From the NCBI GenBank assembly GCA_902617375.1, contig CACMWI010000002.1:65566-129565 (forward strand): a DNA stretch of 64,000 nucleotides, read 5' to 3'. Both the position numbers and the translations under genes were made by a program. Numbering within the stretch: position 1 is the first letter of the stretch; every line of letters starts with the position of its first letter. Shown here in pieces: positions 17,001-26,664 of this stretch. The notes beneath the pieces were generated by a model. That model was not told where the DNA came from, did no database searches, and saw only the letters and a program-made list of their open reading frames with translations. The DNA is from an uncultured Alphaproteobacteria bacterium. Lineage in GTDB: Bacteria > Pseudomonadota > Alphaproteobacteria > Methylaequorales > Methylaequoraceae.

Positions 17001-17711
17001 TTAATTTTTATTTTCTTCGCTATTACCTTCAGCAGCTTTTGATTCTTCACTATTATCTTTAGTGGCTTCGGTTGAATCCGATTCTTTGTCAGTTGCTTCT
17101 TTATCATCTTCAGCTTCTTTTGTAGGTTCTTCAACTTTCATAACTGTAGGAGGTGCTAAAGTAGCAATCGTAAAATCTCTATCCTGGATGGTTGGTTTTA
17201 CACTTTCATCAAGATTTATTGAGCTAATATGGATACTGTCACCAATTTCTAAGCCACTAAGATCAGCTTCTAAAAATTCTGGGATTGTTGAAACAGGAGT
17301 TTTAAGTTCAACTTCGTGTCTCACTATATTTAAAACACCTCCTTGCCTGAGACCTTCACACTTATTTTCATTTATGAATTTTACTGGAACAAATAGAGTC
17401 ACAGTGGTGTTTTCACCGACCCTCAAAAAATCTATGTGAAGAATGTTTTCTTTAACTGGATGTAATTGAACATCTTTTGGAAGGACTTTAAAGTTTTCAT
17501 TATCAAGAGAAATTTCACATTGTTTTGAAAAAAAGCCAGTATCGTTTAATTGTAATTTAAGCTCTTTTTCGTTTAAAGAGATTGGAATTGGTTCTTTTTT
17601 TTCACCATAAATAATACCTGGAATCAGTTTATTGGATCTAAATTCTCTAGAGTTTCCTGTACCAGTCTTTAATCTTTTCTCGGCGTGAATTTTTACTAAA
17701 ACTTCGTTCAT
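17001..17711 (-). CDS. rplY: Large ribosomal subunit protein bL25 (Ctc form)
   Basis: A 236-residue long-form bL25, which binds 5S rRNA. The N-terminal L25 domain includes NSREFRSNKLIPGIIYG, then a TL5/Ctc-type beta domain (LHIDFLRV, GLRQGGVLNIVRHEVELKTP). The last 40 or so residues are a low-complexity acidic tail rich in Glu, Asp, Lys and Ser. A strong Shine-Dalgarno GGGAG lies about 7 bases before the ATG, better than most genes here, fitting high expression. Confidence 0.95.
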   Translation of the reverse strand: MNEVLVKIHAEKRLKTGTGNSREFRSNKLIPGIIYGEKKEPIPISLNEKELKLQLNDTGFFSKQCEISLDNENFKVLPKDVQLHPVKENILHIDFLRVGENTTVTLFVPVKFINENKCEGLRQGGVLNIVRHEVELKTPVSTIPEFLEADLSGLEIGDSIHISSINLDESVKPTIQDRDFTIATLAPPTVMKVEEPTKEAEDDKEATDKESDSTEATKDNSEESKAAEGNSEENKN

Positions 17712-17726
17712 AAATTTCTCCCATTT

Positions 17727-18659
17727 TTAAGCAAATAAGCTTGAAACAGATCTATTGTCAGTAATTCTACCTATGGCTTCACCAATTAAATGTGCAATAG
17801 ATAATTGTAATATTTTATTACACTTTTTTACATCATCTCTCGCAACAATGCTATCAGTAATTATCATTTTATCAATTGGAGATTTTTCAATTCTTTCAAT
17901 TGCAGGATTAGATAAAACTCCATGAGTAATGTATGCATAGACAGACTTTGCACCCTTACTACTTAGGGCTTTGGCCGCATTCGAGAGTGTTCCTGCTGTG
18001 TCACAAATGTCATCTATGAGTATACAATTTTTATTTTTGACTTCCCCAATTATATTCATTACCTCCGAAACACTAGCTTTTTCTCTTCGTTTATCAATTA
18101 TTGCTAAATCACAATCTAGTCGTTTTGCTATTGCTCTGGCTCTAACAACTCCACCAACATCAGGGGATACTATTATTGTTTCATTATTATCAAATTTCAT
18201 TTTGATATCTTCAATAAATACAGGTGCTGCAAATAAATTATCTGTAGGAATATCAAAAAAGCCCTGAATTTGCCCTGCATGTAAATCAACCATCAGTGCT
18301 CTATCTGCGCCAGCAGTACTTATTAGATTAGCAATTAGTTTTGCAGAAATAGGTGTTCTTGGACCTGATTTTCTATCTTGTCTTGCATAACCATAATAAG
18401 GCATTATGGCAGCAATTCTCTTGGCTGATCCTCTCTTTAGAGCATCAATAGTTACTAAAAGCTCCATCAAATGATCATTTGCAGGAAAGGATGTTGATTG
18501 GATAACAAATACATCTTCACCCCTAACATTTTCTTGAATTTCAACAAAAATTTCTTTATCAGGAAATTTTTTTATTGTAGCTTTTAATAAAGGCACTTTA
18601 AGGTAATTGGATATTTCTTGAGCCAATGGAATATTGCTATTTCCAGAAACGATTTTCAT
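17727..18659 (-). CDS. prs: Ribose-phosphate pyrophosphokinase
   Basis: A 310-residue PRPP synthetase that makes phosphoribosyl pyrophosphate from ribose-5-phosphate and ATP for nucleotide, His and Trp synthesis. Typical segments are [66 protein letters not shown], and the PRPP loop [15 protein letters not shown]. The protein has the usual family length. GAGAG precedes the ATG as ribosome-binding site. It is followed closely by rplY. Confidence 0.97.
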   Translation of the reverse strand: MKIVSGNSNIPLAQEISNYLKVPLLKATIKKFPDKEIFVEIQENVRGEDVFVIQSTSFPANDHLMELLVTIDALKRGSAKRIAAIMPYYGYARQDRKSGPRTPISAKLIANLISTAGADRALMVDLHAGQIQGFFDIPTDNLFAAPVFIEDIKMKFDNNETIIVSPDVGGVVRARAIAKRLDCDLAIIDKRREKASVSEVMNIIGEVKNKNCILIDDICDTAGTLSNAAKALSSKGAKSVYAYITHGVLSNPAIERIEKSPIDKMIITDSIVARDDVKKCNKILQLSIAHLIGEAIGRITDNRSVSSLFA

Positions 18660-18682
18660 AGTACTCTCTTTTAAATTAACAT

Positions 18683-19411
18683 TCAGTTATTATTTATACC
18701 AACTAAACTAATTTGCCTACCACAATTTTTTATTTTATTTACGTAACAATATCTATGACTGAAGAATTTTTCAGGATTACTGTAAGTATTCTCTTTTGAT
18801 ATATCATAATTAGTAATTTTTAGATCAATTAATTTGGATTCTATTAAACCAGAAAAATTAAAAATTTTTCTTTGCCTTTTACTTTCTATAAATTTGTCAT
18901 AATTTTTTATTTTTTTTTTTATATTATCAATAAAATCTTTCTTAACTTCAAATGAATCCATTGATAAGTGAGGACCGACGAAGACGTTTAAATGATTTTC
19001 TGTTTCTCCTAACGAATCAAATTTCATAATTGTATTTTCTATAATTCCATTTATTAAACCTTTCCAGCCAGCATGTATAATCCCAAAATGTTTTTTTCCT
19101 AAAACAATTATTGGAGCGCAATCAGCAGTTAATATTCCAAGAAGTATATCCTCTCTATTCGTGATCATTGCATCAGAAGTTATGTCTTTAGAAAATTTTT
19201 TATCAATATACGAAACTATATTTGAGTGAACTTGATTAGTTAGTATTATTTTGTTTTTATTTAAATAATTAGAAGTAAAATTTCTATTATTTTTTACGAT
19301 TGTGTCACTATCTCCTCTGTTATAAGCACAATTTAAGGTTGAAAATTTGTCTTCTCTTTTTCTAGAGAAAAAACAAAAAATATAATTTTTATATAATCTA
19401 ATTTCATTCAT
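18683..19411 (-). CDS. pgeF: Peptidoglycan editing factor / multicopper-like purine nucleosidase (YfiH family)
   Basis: A 242-residue protein of the DUF152/YfiH 'laccase domain' family. Core motifs are [36 protein letters not shown] (the Cys/His metal site) and the C-terminal [11 protein letters not shown]...GRQISLVGI. In E. coli the homologue prevents wrong amino acids entering peptidoglycan precursors; other homologues act on purine nucleosides. It starts 1 base after midA ends, in the lgt-midA-pgeF order seen across alphaproteobacteria. Confidence 0.9.
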   Translation of the reverse strand: MNEIRLYKNYIFCFFSRKREDKFSTLNCAYNRGDSDTIVKNNRNFTSNYLNKNKIILTNQVHSNIVSYIDKKFSKDITSDAMITNREDILLGILTADCAPIIVLGKKHFGIIHAGWKGLINGIIENTIMKFDSLGETENHLNVFVGPHLSMDSFEVKKDFIDNIKKKIKNYDKFIESKRQRKIFNFSGLIESKLIDLKITNYDISKENTYSNPEKFFSHRYCYVNKIKNCGRQISLVGINNN

Positions 19412-20440
19412 TTATAATTTAAAAACTTTAGAATCAATTTTTTCCCTACTTATATAAATACATTTGATTAATCCTCCCATCCCACTTGGGGATGTTAGTC
19501 TTTCAAATTGTTTGTTTAACATTTCAACCTTTTCAGTTGAAGATGTTTGTGAAATTATGTTTAAAACCCTTTCATTTATTCCATGAAAAAAAAGAAAATC
19601 TTTTTGCGTAATAGGTCCATAACTAATTAATCCTAATTTATTTGCAATACTTGTGAAATCTTTAAAATTTACATGATATGTGATATCTGATTGGAATGGA
19701 AAGTCGAAGATGTCGCACTTTTTAGAATTATGTAATGCTTGTAAAGTGTTAATGTTACTTTTTGAAAATGGACCATAGTCAAAAATTAAAAAACCACCGC
19801 CATACTGTTTTATATGTTTTAATATTTTAGTGAGATAAAGCTGTGACAAAGGGGATATTTCAATAATATCGCCATTCTTATAATTTTTATTAAATTTCTC
19901 TGAGGTCTTAACATTTACTATTTCATACTTATTTGAATAAGTAATTCTTTTTTCAAACCATGAATTATTTACTTTCTCAAATTGATTTATTGGAAGAGCA
20001 TCAAAAAATTCATTGCAAAAAAAAAATATAGGTTCTTTTTTAAATTTTAATCTATTTAAAAAATTTATGTTGCAAGATGTTGTATTTAAATTACTTAAGT
20101 TATTTACTTGAAGGTTTTTCAAAAATATAGATTTCTCATATAAATAAAATGAAATCGAGTCCTTAATAAATTTTTTCAAAATTTTAATTAGATCTTTCAT
20201 TAGTGTTCCATTTCCTGGTCCTAACTCACAAAATGAACTAATTTTATATTTTTTCAAAATTAGTAAAAAAAAAATTGCGATACATTCACCAAATAATTGA
20301 CTTACTTCAGGTGAAGTTATGAAGTGTGTTCCAATTGAATTTTTTTGATAAAATCCCTGATCTTTTTTATATAAACAATAATTAATAAACCTACTCAAAG
20401 AAATATGATTTATTTTTAAGAAATCTCTAATATCCAACAT
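19412..20440 (-). CDS. MidA/NDUFAF7-family SAM-dependent methyltransferase (DUF185)
   Basis: A 342-residue methyltransferase of the MidA family; the human member NDUFAF7 dimethylates an arginine of a complex I subunit. Key segments are GFYQKNSIGTHFITSPEVSQLFGE near the N-terminus, ELGPGNGTLMKDLI (SAM-binding motif I), FFCNEFFDALPINQF and FLIFDYGPF. Length is close to the family's. It overlaps lgt by 14 bases. The bacterial target is not established; complex I is the obvious guess. Confidence 0.88.
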   Translation of the reverse strand: MLDIRDFLKINHISLSRFINYCLYKKDQGFYQKNSIGTHFITSPEVSQLFGECIAIFFLLILKKYKISSFCELGPGNGTLMKDLIKILKKFIKDSISFYLYEKSIFLKNLQVNNLSNLNTTSCNINFLNRLKFKKEPIFFFCNEFFDALPINQFEKVNNSWFEKRITYSNKYEIVNVKTSEKFNKNYKNGDIIEISPLSQLYLTKILKHIKQYGGGFLIFDYGPFSKSNINTLQALHNSKKCDIFDFPFQSDITYHVNFKDFTSIANKLGLISYGPITQKDFLFFHGINERVLNIISQTSSTEKVEMLNKQFERLTSPSGMGGLIKCIYISREKIDSKVFKL

Positions 20441-21200
20441 TTTTTTTTTTAATAAACATTAGCCCTAAAAGAATCATTGGCAAACAAAGTAACTGTCCCA
20501 TTGAAATATTCATAAAAACAAATCCTAGGTGACTATCAGGTTCTCTGTAAAATTCAATTGTAAATCTAAAAAAACCGTACATCATAAGAAATAGCGAAGA
20601 AACATTAATAGTGGTGTAATATTTTTTTTTTATAATATATAAAATGACGATAAAAATTATTAAGCCTTCAAAAATGGCTTCATAAATTTGACTTGGATGT
20701 CTGAGGACATCATTTTCGAAAAATAATACACCCCAATCAGAATTTGTTGGCCGTCCCACAAGTTCTCTATTTACAAAATTTGCCAGTCTACCCAAAAAGA
20801 GTCCAATTGGTGCACATGAAGAAACTAAATTTAAGAGATTCAAAAAATTAATTTTTTTTAATTTTGAAAAAAAGAAAATTGACGCAATTACTCCAATTAA
20901 ACCTCCATGAAAAGACATTCCACCTTGCCAAATCTTCAAAATTTCAACAGGATTTTCTAAATAGAAATTTAAATTATAGAAAATCACATAACCTATTCTT
21001 CCACCAATAACCACTCCGATAACAGCCCAACCAAGAAAATCTTCGAAAATTTTAAGACTTATATTTACAAAACCTTTATCTAAAACGAATTTGACATAAA
21101 AGTAGCTAAAAATAAATCCAAACAAATATGATAAAGAATACCAATAGATTTTTAAGTTAAATAATGAGAATGCTATTGGATTTAATTCGTGGATATACAT
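20427..21200 (-). CDS. lgt: Phosphatidylglycerol-prolipoprotein diacylglyceryl transferase
   Basis: A 257-residue, seven-helix inner-membrane enzyme that moves diacylglycerol from phosphatidylglycerol to the lipobox cysteine of prolipoproteins. It shows GGRIGYVIFYN, GMSFHGGLIGV (essential His), the Lgt signature GRLANFVNRELVGRPT and DVLRHPSQIYEA. Likely clients in this window include BamD, which has a lipobox. It begins 1 base after hldD ends. Confidence 0.96.
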   Translation of the reverse strand: MYIHELNPIAFSLFNLKIYWYSLSYLFGFIFSYFYVKFVLDKGFVNISLKIFEDFLGWAVIGVVIGGRIGYVIFYNLNFYLENPVEILKIWQGGMSFHGGLIGVIASIFFFSKLKKINFLNLLNLVSSCAPIGLFLGRLANFVNRELVGRPTNSDWGVLFFENDVLRHPSQIYEAIFEGLIIFIVILYIIKKKYYTTINVSSLFLMMYGFFRFTIEFYREPDSHLGFVFMNISMGQLLCLPMILLGLMFIKKKNVGY

Positions 21201-21201
21201 G

Positions 21202-22161
21202 TTAAAGTTTTATTAAATAATTTTGTATATAGTCATTAATGCCATCTTTTAGATTAAAGAATTTTTTATTATAACCAACTTTTCTTAGTTTTTTCAAAGA
21301 TGCTTTGGTAAAATATTGATACTGATTTCTGATTTTTTTTGGTGTATCAATGTATTCAATTTTTTCGCTTACATTACAATTTCTGTACACACATTTTGCA
21401 AGATAATTAAAACTTTGTGGTATTGAACTTCCAACATTGAACAAACCATTGATTTTTGGTTTGTTTAAAAACCAATTGATAACATTAATTACATCTTTTA
21501 CATAAATAAAGTCTCTTACCTGTTCACCATCTTTGAATCCTGGATTGTGAGATTTGAAAAGTTTTACTATTTTGTCATTTCGAACCTTTTCGAAAATTTT
21601 CAATATAATACTTTTCATGTCTTTTTTATGAAATTCATTTGGACCGTAAACATTGAAAAACTTAAGACCTACGCATTGAGGGGGATGATTTTTTTTTGAC
21701 TTATTCCAAATGAATCTATCAATTACATGTTTCGACCATCCATATAAATTTAAAGGTATAAGTTGAGATAAATATTCATCATCAGAAATGTCATTAAAAC
21801 CATTTTCTCCATTTCCGTATGTAGCAGCGGATGATGCATATATAAGTCTTTTTTCGTGCTTAGTGCACCATTCATAAAGCATTAAGGATAATCTAATATT
21901 ATTATTAATTATTAGATTCAAATTTCTTTCTGTTGTTGAAGTTATAGCTCCAAGGTGAATGATTACTGAAATCTTTTTTTTATTTGTTTTTAAAAAAGTA
22001 TTTAAACATAATGGATCTATAACTTTAAAATTAAAGTTCTGGAAGTATTTATTACTGACATTATTATGCCAATCCACTGAGACTACTTCTTCACCTCTTT
22101 TAACAAGATTATTAATAATATTAGACCCAATGAATCCGGCACCTCCTGTAATTAAAAACAT
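21202..22161 (-). CDS. hldD: ADP-L-glycero-D-manno-heptose-6-epimerase
   Basis: A 319-residue extended SDR epimerase that completes the heptose donor for LPS inner core. It has the Rossmann motif TGGAGFIGSN (5-14), HLGAITSTTERNLN, SSAATYGNG, the YGWSKHVIDRF active-site Tyr-x3-Lys, FFNVYGPNEFHK, and VRDFIYVKDV. The ITSTTE and YGPNE signatures distinguish HldD from generic sugar epimerases. With lpxC in the window it supports a heptose-containing LPS. It overlaps the small upstream ORF by one base. Confidence 0.92.
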   Translation of the reverse strand: MFLITGGAGFIGSNIINNLVKRGEEVVSVDWHNNVSNKYFQNFNFKVIDPLCLNTFLKTNKKKISVIIHLGAITSTTERNLNLIINNNIRLSLMLYEWCTKHEKRLIYASSAATYGNGENGFNDISDDEYLSQLIPLNLYGWSKHVIDRFIWNKSKKNHPPQCVGLKFFNVYGPNEFHKKDMKSIILKIFEKVRNDKIVKLFKSHNPGFKDGEQVRDFIYVKDVINVINWFLNKPKINGLFNVGSSIPQSFNYLAKCVYRNCNVSEKIEYIDTPKKIRNQYQYFTKASLKKLRKVGYNKKFFNLKDGINDYIQNYLIKL

Positions 22162-22352
22162 TAATTTAAGACCTCCAATATTAAAAAACTAATCAAATAT
22201 GTAAAAATAATAAAACTCGAAATATTAAATAAATAGATTTTTTTTTTTAAATGTTGATTCTTTTTAAGTGAATTATAAAAAAAGATAACCCATGTGAAGA
22301 AACTTATAATATATAAAACTATTAAAATTAAAATTATTGTATCTTTTATCAT
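22161..22352 (-). CDS. Small membrane protein of unknown function
   Basis: A 63-residue ORF with two strongly hydrophobic helices (about 4-27 and 42-62) separated by a Lys-rich loop KKNQHLKKK. It has an ATG start and a one-base overlap with hldD, as expected for a coupled gene. I recognise no family. AT-rich sequence readily produces hydrophobic ORFs by chance, so it could be spurious, but its position at the head of the hldD-lgt operon favours a real gene. Confidence 0.45.
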   Translation of the reverse strand: MIKDTIILILIVLYIISFFTWVIFFYNSLKKNQHLKKKIYLFNISSFIIFTYLISFLILEVLN

Positions 22353-22433
22353 ATAATCAATATATTGTGTATAATTAAAATTATGATACTAATTGTAGTT
22401 GTTTAATACTTGAATATATTCTATTATTAAGTC

Positions 22434-22937
22434 GTGAGTTTTGACAATCAAAAAAAAATATTAAGTAAGAACAATCCCATTGATTTCATAGAAGAATACG
22501 TTTTGGATTATAAAATTGAGAGAATTAGAGACTCTCGAGATGAAATTATTATTTTTTCCAAAGGTGTTTGGAAAAATTATGATATTTCGTTTAGATGGGA
22601 TAGTAAAAGAAAAATAATTGAAATTATCACTTATTTTGAAATGTCAAAAAAAAATAGTATTAATAAATCAATTTATTCACTAATTTCAGATGTTAATAAG
22701 AAAGCAACTGTAGGTTTTTTTAATTATTGTAGAGAACTTAATACAATCTTCTTTAGTTATAAAATTTCAATTAAAGGTCAAGAATTTATTTCAATAGAGC
22801 AAATAAAAAATTTTATAAATATTGTAACATCTGAATGTGATAGATTTTTTCCAGTTTTTTTTGTCTTTTTTTTTAAAAAACAAGATCCTATTCATGCTTT
22901 AGATATTGCATTATTAGACACAGTTGGAGAGGCATGA
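22434..22937 (+). CDS. YbjN domain-containing protein
   Basis: A 167-residue soluble protein of the YbjN family, which has a fold like type III secretion chaperones. The pattern IDFIEEYVLDYKIERI...GVWKNYDISFRW and the end DPIHALDIALLDTVGEA match the alphaproteobacterial YbjN subgroup ('MLETVGEA' ending) that precedes proC. The start is GTG at 22434. It overlaps proC by ATGA. Molecular function is not established; in enterobacteria ybjN is linked to stress tolerance and motility. Confidence 0.82.
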   Translation: MSFDNQKKILSKNNPIDFIEEYVLDYKIERIRDSRDEIIIFSKGVWKNYDISFRWDSKRKIIEIITYFEMSKKNSINKSIYSLISDVNKKATVGFFNYCRELNTIFFSYKISIKGQEFISIEQIKNFINIVTSECDRFFPVFFVFFFKKQDPIHALDIALLDTVGEA

Positions 22938-23740
22938 CATCACTTATAATTGGTTGTGGAAATTTAGGGAAAATTATCTTAGAAAGATTTAGTAAGAAGA
23001 AAAATAAGATTTTTTTATTAGAAAAAAATATTAAAGTTTGTAAAGAAATTAAGAAAAAATTTTCCAATGTTGAATGTTTTAGCGATCCAAAAAAAGTTAA
23101 TTGGATTAAAGTCAATTATATAATGATTTGTGTTAAACCAAATGATTCAAAAAAAGTCTTTAGTGAAATAAAGAATCACTGTAATAAACAACATGTGATT
23201 CTTTCTTTTATTGCCGGTCTTGAAATTAAAACTATCTCAAAATGGATAGTATCTAAAAACTCGATATTAAGAATGATGCCTAATATTTTTATCTCTTCGA
23301 ATAATAGTTCGACCGCTGTTTACGCTAAAAACTTAAATACAAATATAAAAAATAAAATAGAAAAGGATTTTAGTGAATTTGGGGATATTATTTGGATGAA
23401 AAAAGAACAAAAAATAGATTTCTTTACAGCTATGTTCGGAGGTGCACCAGCATATTTTTTTTATATTTTAAATTGTTTTAACAAAATCATTAAAAAAAAC
23501 GGATTTACTGAAAAGCAATCATTATCTGCAATAAAGCTTTTGCTTAAAGGAGTTCTAAACAACATAAATAAAGAAAATTTTAAGTTTAGTGACTCAATAC
23601 AAAAAGTCGCAAGTAAAGGCGGAACAACAGAAGAGGGTTTAAAAGTTTTTTCAAAAAGAAATAATCTGTTTACGCTATTTGAGAGAGCAATTTTATCCGC
23701 AGAGAATAAGTCAAAAAGAATTTCAAAAAAATTAAAATAA
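22934..23740 (+). CDS. proC: Pyrroline-5-carboxylate reductase
   Basis: A 268-residue ProC, last step of proline synthesis. It has an N-terminal Rossmann motif IIGCGNLGK, then NYIMICVKPND and ILSFIAGLEIKTI, RMMPNIFISSNNSSTAVYA (family 'RxMPNTPxxxGxG' region, diverged here), and the C-terminal signature VASKGGTTEEGLKVF. It is translationally coupled to ybjN and its stop lies 2 bases from that of the convergent sensor kinase. Confidence 0.92.
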   Translation: MTSLIIGCGNLGKIILERFSKKKNKIFLLEKNIKVCKEIKKKFSNVECFSDPKKVNWIKVNYIMICVKPNDSKKVFSEIKNHCNKQHVILSFIAGLEIKTISKWIVSKNSILRMMPNIFISSNNSSTAVYAKNLNTNIKNKIEKDFSEFGDIIWMKKEQKIDFFTAMFGGAPAYFFYILNCFNKIIKKNGFTEKQSLSAIKLLLKGVLNNINKENFKFSDSIQKVASKGGTTEEGLKVFSKRNNLFTLFERAILSAENKSKRISKKLK

Positions 23741-23742
23741 TA

Positions 23743-25044
23743 TTATTTTTTATACTTAAGCGTTATTGAAAATAAACAACCATTTAAATATTTGGCATTA
23801 CTACAATTAATTTTTGCATTTATTTTTTTTGCTAAATCTTTTGCAATACTTAGCCCTAAACCTGATCCGCTTTTATTAATGTTTCTAGAACCGTCTATTT
23901 TATAGAATGGTTTAAAAATTTGTTTCATTAATTTTTCATCAATTCCTGGTCCGTTATCCTCAATATTAATAACAATGTACTGGATGTTCTTCTGTACACT
24001 AATATTTATTTTTGATCCATATCTTGAAGCATTTTCAAATAAATTAAAAATAATTCTAAATAGGCTGTTTCTATCAGTGTAGATTCTTAAATTTTTAGAA
24101 CATTTAATTTTGATTTCTTTATTTTTTGATTTTGAAGATTGAACAACTTCACCAATTAATTCAAGAATATTTGTTGTTTCAAACTTACTAATGCTATTTT
24201 TCTTAGAATACTCCAAATACTCCTTGAGAAACAATTGCATTGTTTCAACATCCTTTTTAATTTGAAGGGTACCCTTATTATTATCAAGTAATTCTAACCT
24301 CAATTTAATCCTAGTGATTATTGTTCCTAAATCATGGGAGATTCCTGCAAGAAAACTAGTTTTTTGCTCGATATAATTGTTTATTCTTCTCCGCATCTTT
24401 AAAAAAGCATTTCCTGCAGCCCTGATCTCCAAGGCACCTTCTGGCTTAAAATTTTTTATTTTATTTCCTCTTCCAAAATTTTCAGCTGATTGCGCTAGTC
24501 TAAATATCGCTCTGATTTGTATTCTTAAAAATAAAAATGCAATTAGTGATAAAACTAATGAGGTGAATATAATCCAGAGAATATATATAGTTGGTGTCTC
24601 ACTGAGCAAGTATTTTTTTGGAAAATCAATTTTTAAGTAATCATTTTTAACTGGTAAAAAAAAGGAAACAAAACTTTCTTGAAAGTCTATTTTTATATTT
24701 TCATCAACCCTATTTTTAATTGTTTGAAAAATTTTATTTTCCAACCTAGATTTCATATTTAAGTCTTTATTTACACTTTTCCTTAAAGATACTTTGATAT
24801 TAAGTTTTTGTGCAATATTTTTAGTATCCTCTAATGAATTTTTCATATAAAAATCTTTTAGCAGATTTATATTATTTCCTGCGATATTTGAGAATCTGTT
24901 TATAATTTTTTCCCAATGTCTATCATAGAAAAAGAAAATTACAGAGCATTGTATTATTATTAGTGGCACCAGAAATATTAATAACAATCTTGGTAATAGT
25001 CCCTTTGGAAGTAAATCTTTTACAATTTTCTTAATCATATTCAC
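23743..25044 (-). CDS. envZ: EnvZ-type sensor histidine kinase
   Basis: A 433-residue membrane kinase. The first membrane helix (about 17-40, LLPRLLLIFLVPLIII) ends with the alphaproteobacterial EnvZ-like DRHW, followed by a roughly 110-residue periplasmic domain, the second helix (153-173) and a HAMP domain. The H-box is FLAGISHDLGTIITR (phospho-His H237), where the usual DLRTPLT is DLGTIIT. The ATPase domain has NLFENASRYG (N box), IEDNGPGI (G1) and SGSGLGLSIA (G2). It overlaps ompR by 14 bases. It probably controls envelope or osmotic responses. Confidence 0.88.
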   Translation of the reverse strand: MNMIKKIVKDLLPKGLLPRLLLIFLVPLIIIQCSVIFFFYDRHWEKIINRFSNIAGNNINLLKDFYMKNSLEDTKNIAQKLNIKVSLRKSVNKDLNMKSRLENKIFQTIKNRVDENIKIDFQESFVSFFLPVKNDYLKIDFPKKYLLSETPTIYILWIIFTSLVLSLIAFLFLRIQIRAIFRLAQSAENFGRGNKIKNFKPEGALEIRAAGNAFLKMRRRINNYIEQKTSFLAGISHDLGTIITRIKLRLELLDNNKGTLQIKKDVETMQLFLKEYLEYSKKNSISKFETTNILELIGEVVQSSKSKNKEIKIKCSKNLRIYTDRNSLFRIIFNLFENASRYGSKINISVQKNIQYIVINIEDNGPGIDEKLMKQIFKPFYKIDGSRNINKSGSGLGLSIAKDLAKKINAKINCSNAKYLNGCLFSITLKYKK

Positions 25045-25717
25045 TTACAAGCATGTAACCTTTACCCCTAATGGTTCTAAGAAAAGAATGATCATGATCT
25101 GATATTAGTTTTTTTCTCAATCTAGTAATGGTTACATCGACTGATCTAAGGTTGATACCATCCCCTAATAAATTAGATATTTCTTCTCGTGATATTTCTT
25201 TATTCAAATTTTGAGTCAAATATTCAATAATAAGAGTTTCTGTTGAAGTAAGGCTTATACTAATATTATTTTTAGAAAGAACTTTTAACTTTAAATCAAA
25301 TTCAAAATCACCAAAAAAAACTCTTTTAGACGAAATGTTTTTATTAAACCTTGGATTTAATAGTTTTTTTATTCTCAAAAGTAATTCTGAAGGTTCGAAT
25401 GGTTTGACTAAGTAATCATCACATCCGTTAGAATATGATGCTTTTTTCTTCTCGATTTGGTTATCTGCTGTTAGCATTAATACTGGTGTGTTGAAATCTA
25501 ATGTTCTGAAATGTTTGAGAAATTGTATTCCATCTTTATTAGGCATCATTATATCAAGTATTACGAGGTCAAACAGAAAAAAACTAGTTAATTTTTCAGC
25601 TTCAAACGAATCCTTAGCAACACTAACTCTAAAATTATTACTAGATAGATATATTTCTAGCAATTCTCTTATTTTATTATCGTCATCAATGCACAATAAA
25701 TGGGGTAAATTCTTCAT
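25031..25717 (-). CDS. ompR: OmpR-family response regulator
   Basis: A 228-residue response regulator with an N-terminal receiver domain (acid pocket DDD 11-13, phospho-acceptor D55 in ILDIMMP, K105 in LVKPFEP). Its C-terminal winged-helix DNA-binding domain includes SLTSTETLIIEYL, RSVDVTITRLRKKL and LRTIRGKGYMLV. It is the partner of the downstream EnvZ-type kinase. It is divergent from ilvE with 74 bases between, where both promoters must lie. Confidence 0.92.
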   Translation of the reverse strand: MKNLPHLLCIDDDNKIRELLEIYLSSNNFRVSVAKDSFEAEKLTSFFLFDLVILDIMMPNKDGIQFLKHFRTLDFNTPVLMLTADNQIEKKKASYSNGCDDYLVKPFEPSELLLRIKKLLNPRFNKNISSKRVFFGDFEFDLKLKVLSKNNISISLTSTETLIIEYLTQNLNKEISREEISNLLGDGINLRSVDVTITRLRKKLISDHDHSFLRTIRGKGYMLVSEYD

Positions 25718-25791
25718 ATAATAAATATCAAGCTATTTATAATTTTTATTTCAATGTTATATTAATAAATCTTAACTTTAATGATTTAATT

Positions 25792-26664
25792 ATGCAAATG
25801 ATCCCTTTTGATAAAAGAACTGGTTATATATGGATAAACGGTGTTTTTAAAGAATGGAAAGATTGTAAAACTCATGTTTTAAACCACGGATTACACTACG
25901 GTAGTTGCGTTTTTGAAGGAATAAGAATTTATGATGGTAAAATCTTTAAGTTAGAAGAGCACACAGAAAGGCTTTTTGAATCTGCGAAAATTCTAGACCT
26001 TGATATTCCTTTCGAAAAAGAAAAAATTAATGAAATTATTCGACAATTAACTATTAAGCAAGACGTTGACAACGGATACATAAGACCAGTTGCATGGCGT
26101 GGAAGTGAACAAATGGCAATTTCTGCTATGGACTCAACTACAAACATAGCTATAGCCGCATGGACGTGGCCGTCTTACTTTTCACCAGAAAAGATATTAG
26201 AGGGAATTAGACTTGCTAAATCTAATTGGGTGAAACCATCACCAAACTCTGCCCCAACAAATAGCAAAGCCGCGGGCTTGTATATGATTTGTTCATTGAG
26301 TAAACATGAAGCTGAAAAGAATGGATTTGACGATGCCCTTATGCTTGATTATCGAGGATTCATCGCCGAGGCAACAGGGGCAAATATTTTTTTTGTTAAA
26401 AATAATAAACTATATACACCACTACCAGATTGTTTTCTTAATGGAATAACTAGAAAGACAGTAATTGATATTGCAAATAAATTAGGAATTGAAATAAATG
26501 AGGGTCATTTCAAATATGATTTCTTAAAAAATTGTGAAGAGGTTTTTTTGACTGGTACGGCTGTAGAAATCACGCCTGTTATTTCAATTGACAATTTTAA
26601 ATTTAAAGTAGGAGAAACTACAAGATTGCTTTTAAATGAGTTTAACAAGTTTGTTAGAGACTAA
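25792..26664 (+). CDS. ilvE: Branched-chain amino acid aminotransferase
   Basis: A 290-residue fold-type IV PLP enzyme that performs the last transamination for Leu, Ile and Val. It shows LNHGLHYGSCVFEGIRIY, ARG residues for the phosphate and carboxylate, NSAPTNSKAAGLYMICS (PLP lysine), and IAEATGANIFFV...LPDCFLNGITRKTVIDIA. Size fits the IlvE group and not D-amino acid transaminase, though family IV members cross-react. It overlaps convergent moaE by 11 bases. Confidence 0.94.
   Translation: MQMIPFDKRTGYIWINGVFKEWKDCKTHVLNHGLHYGSCVFEGIRIYDGKIFKLEEHTERLFESAKILDLDIPFEKEKINEIIRQLTIKQDVDNGYIRPVAWRGSEQMAISAMDSTTNIAIAAWTWPSYFSPEKILEGIRLAKSNWVKPSPNSAPTNSKAAGLYMICSLSKHEAEKNGFDDALMLDYRGFIAEATGANIFFVKNNKLYTPLPDCFLNGITRKTVIDIANKLGIEINEGHFKYDFLKNCEEVFLTGTAVEITPVISIDNFKFKVGETTRLLLNEFNKFVRD

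Noticed and set aside
17062-17439. Plus-strand ORF of 125 codons opposite rplY
   Set aside because: It is antisense to a well-supported ribosomal protein gene, is Ser-rich as expected from the reverse complement, and has no family resemblance.
23734-23749. Perfect AAAATAAT/ATTATTTT palindrome spanning the proC and envZ stop codons
   Set aside because: Composed only of A and T with no loop and weak pairing; expected by chance in such AT-rich sequence and not a convincing terminator.
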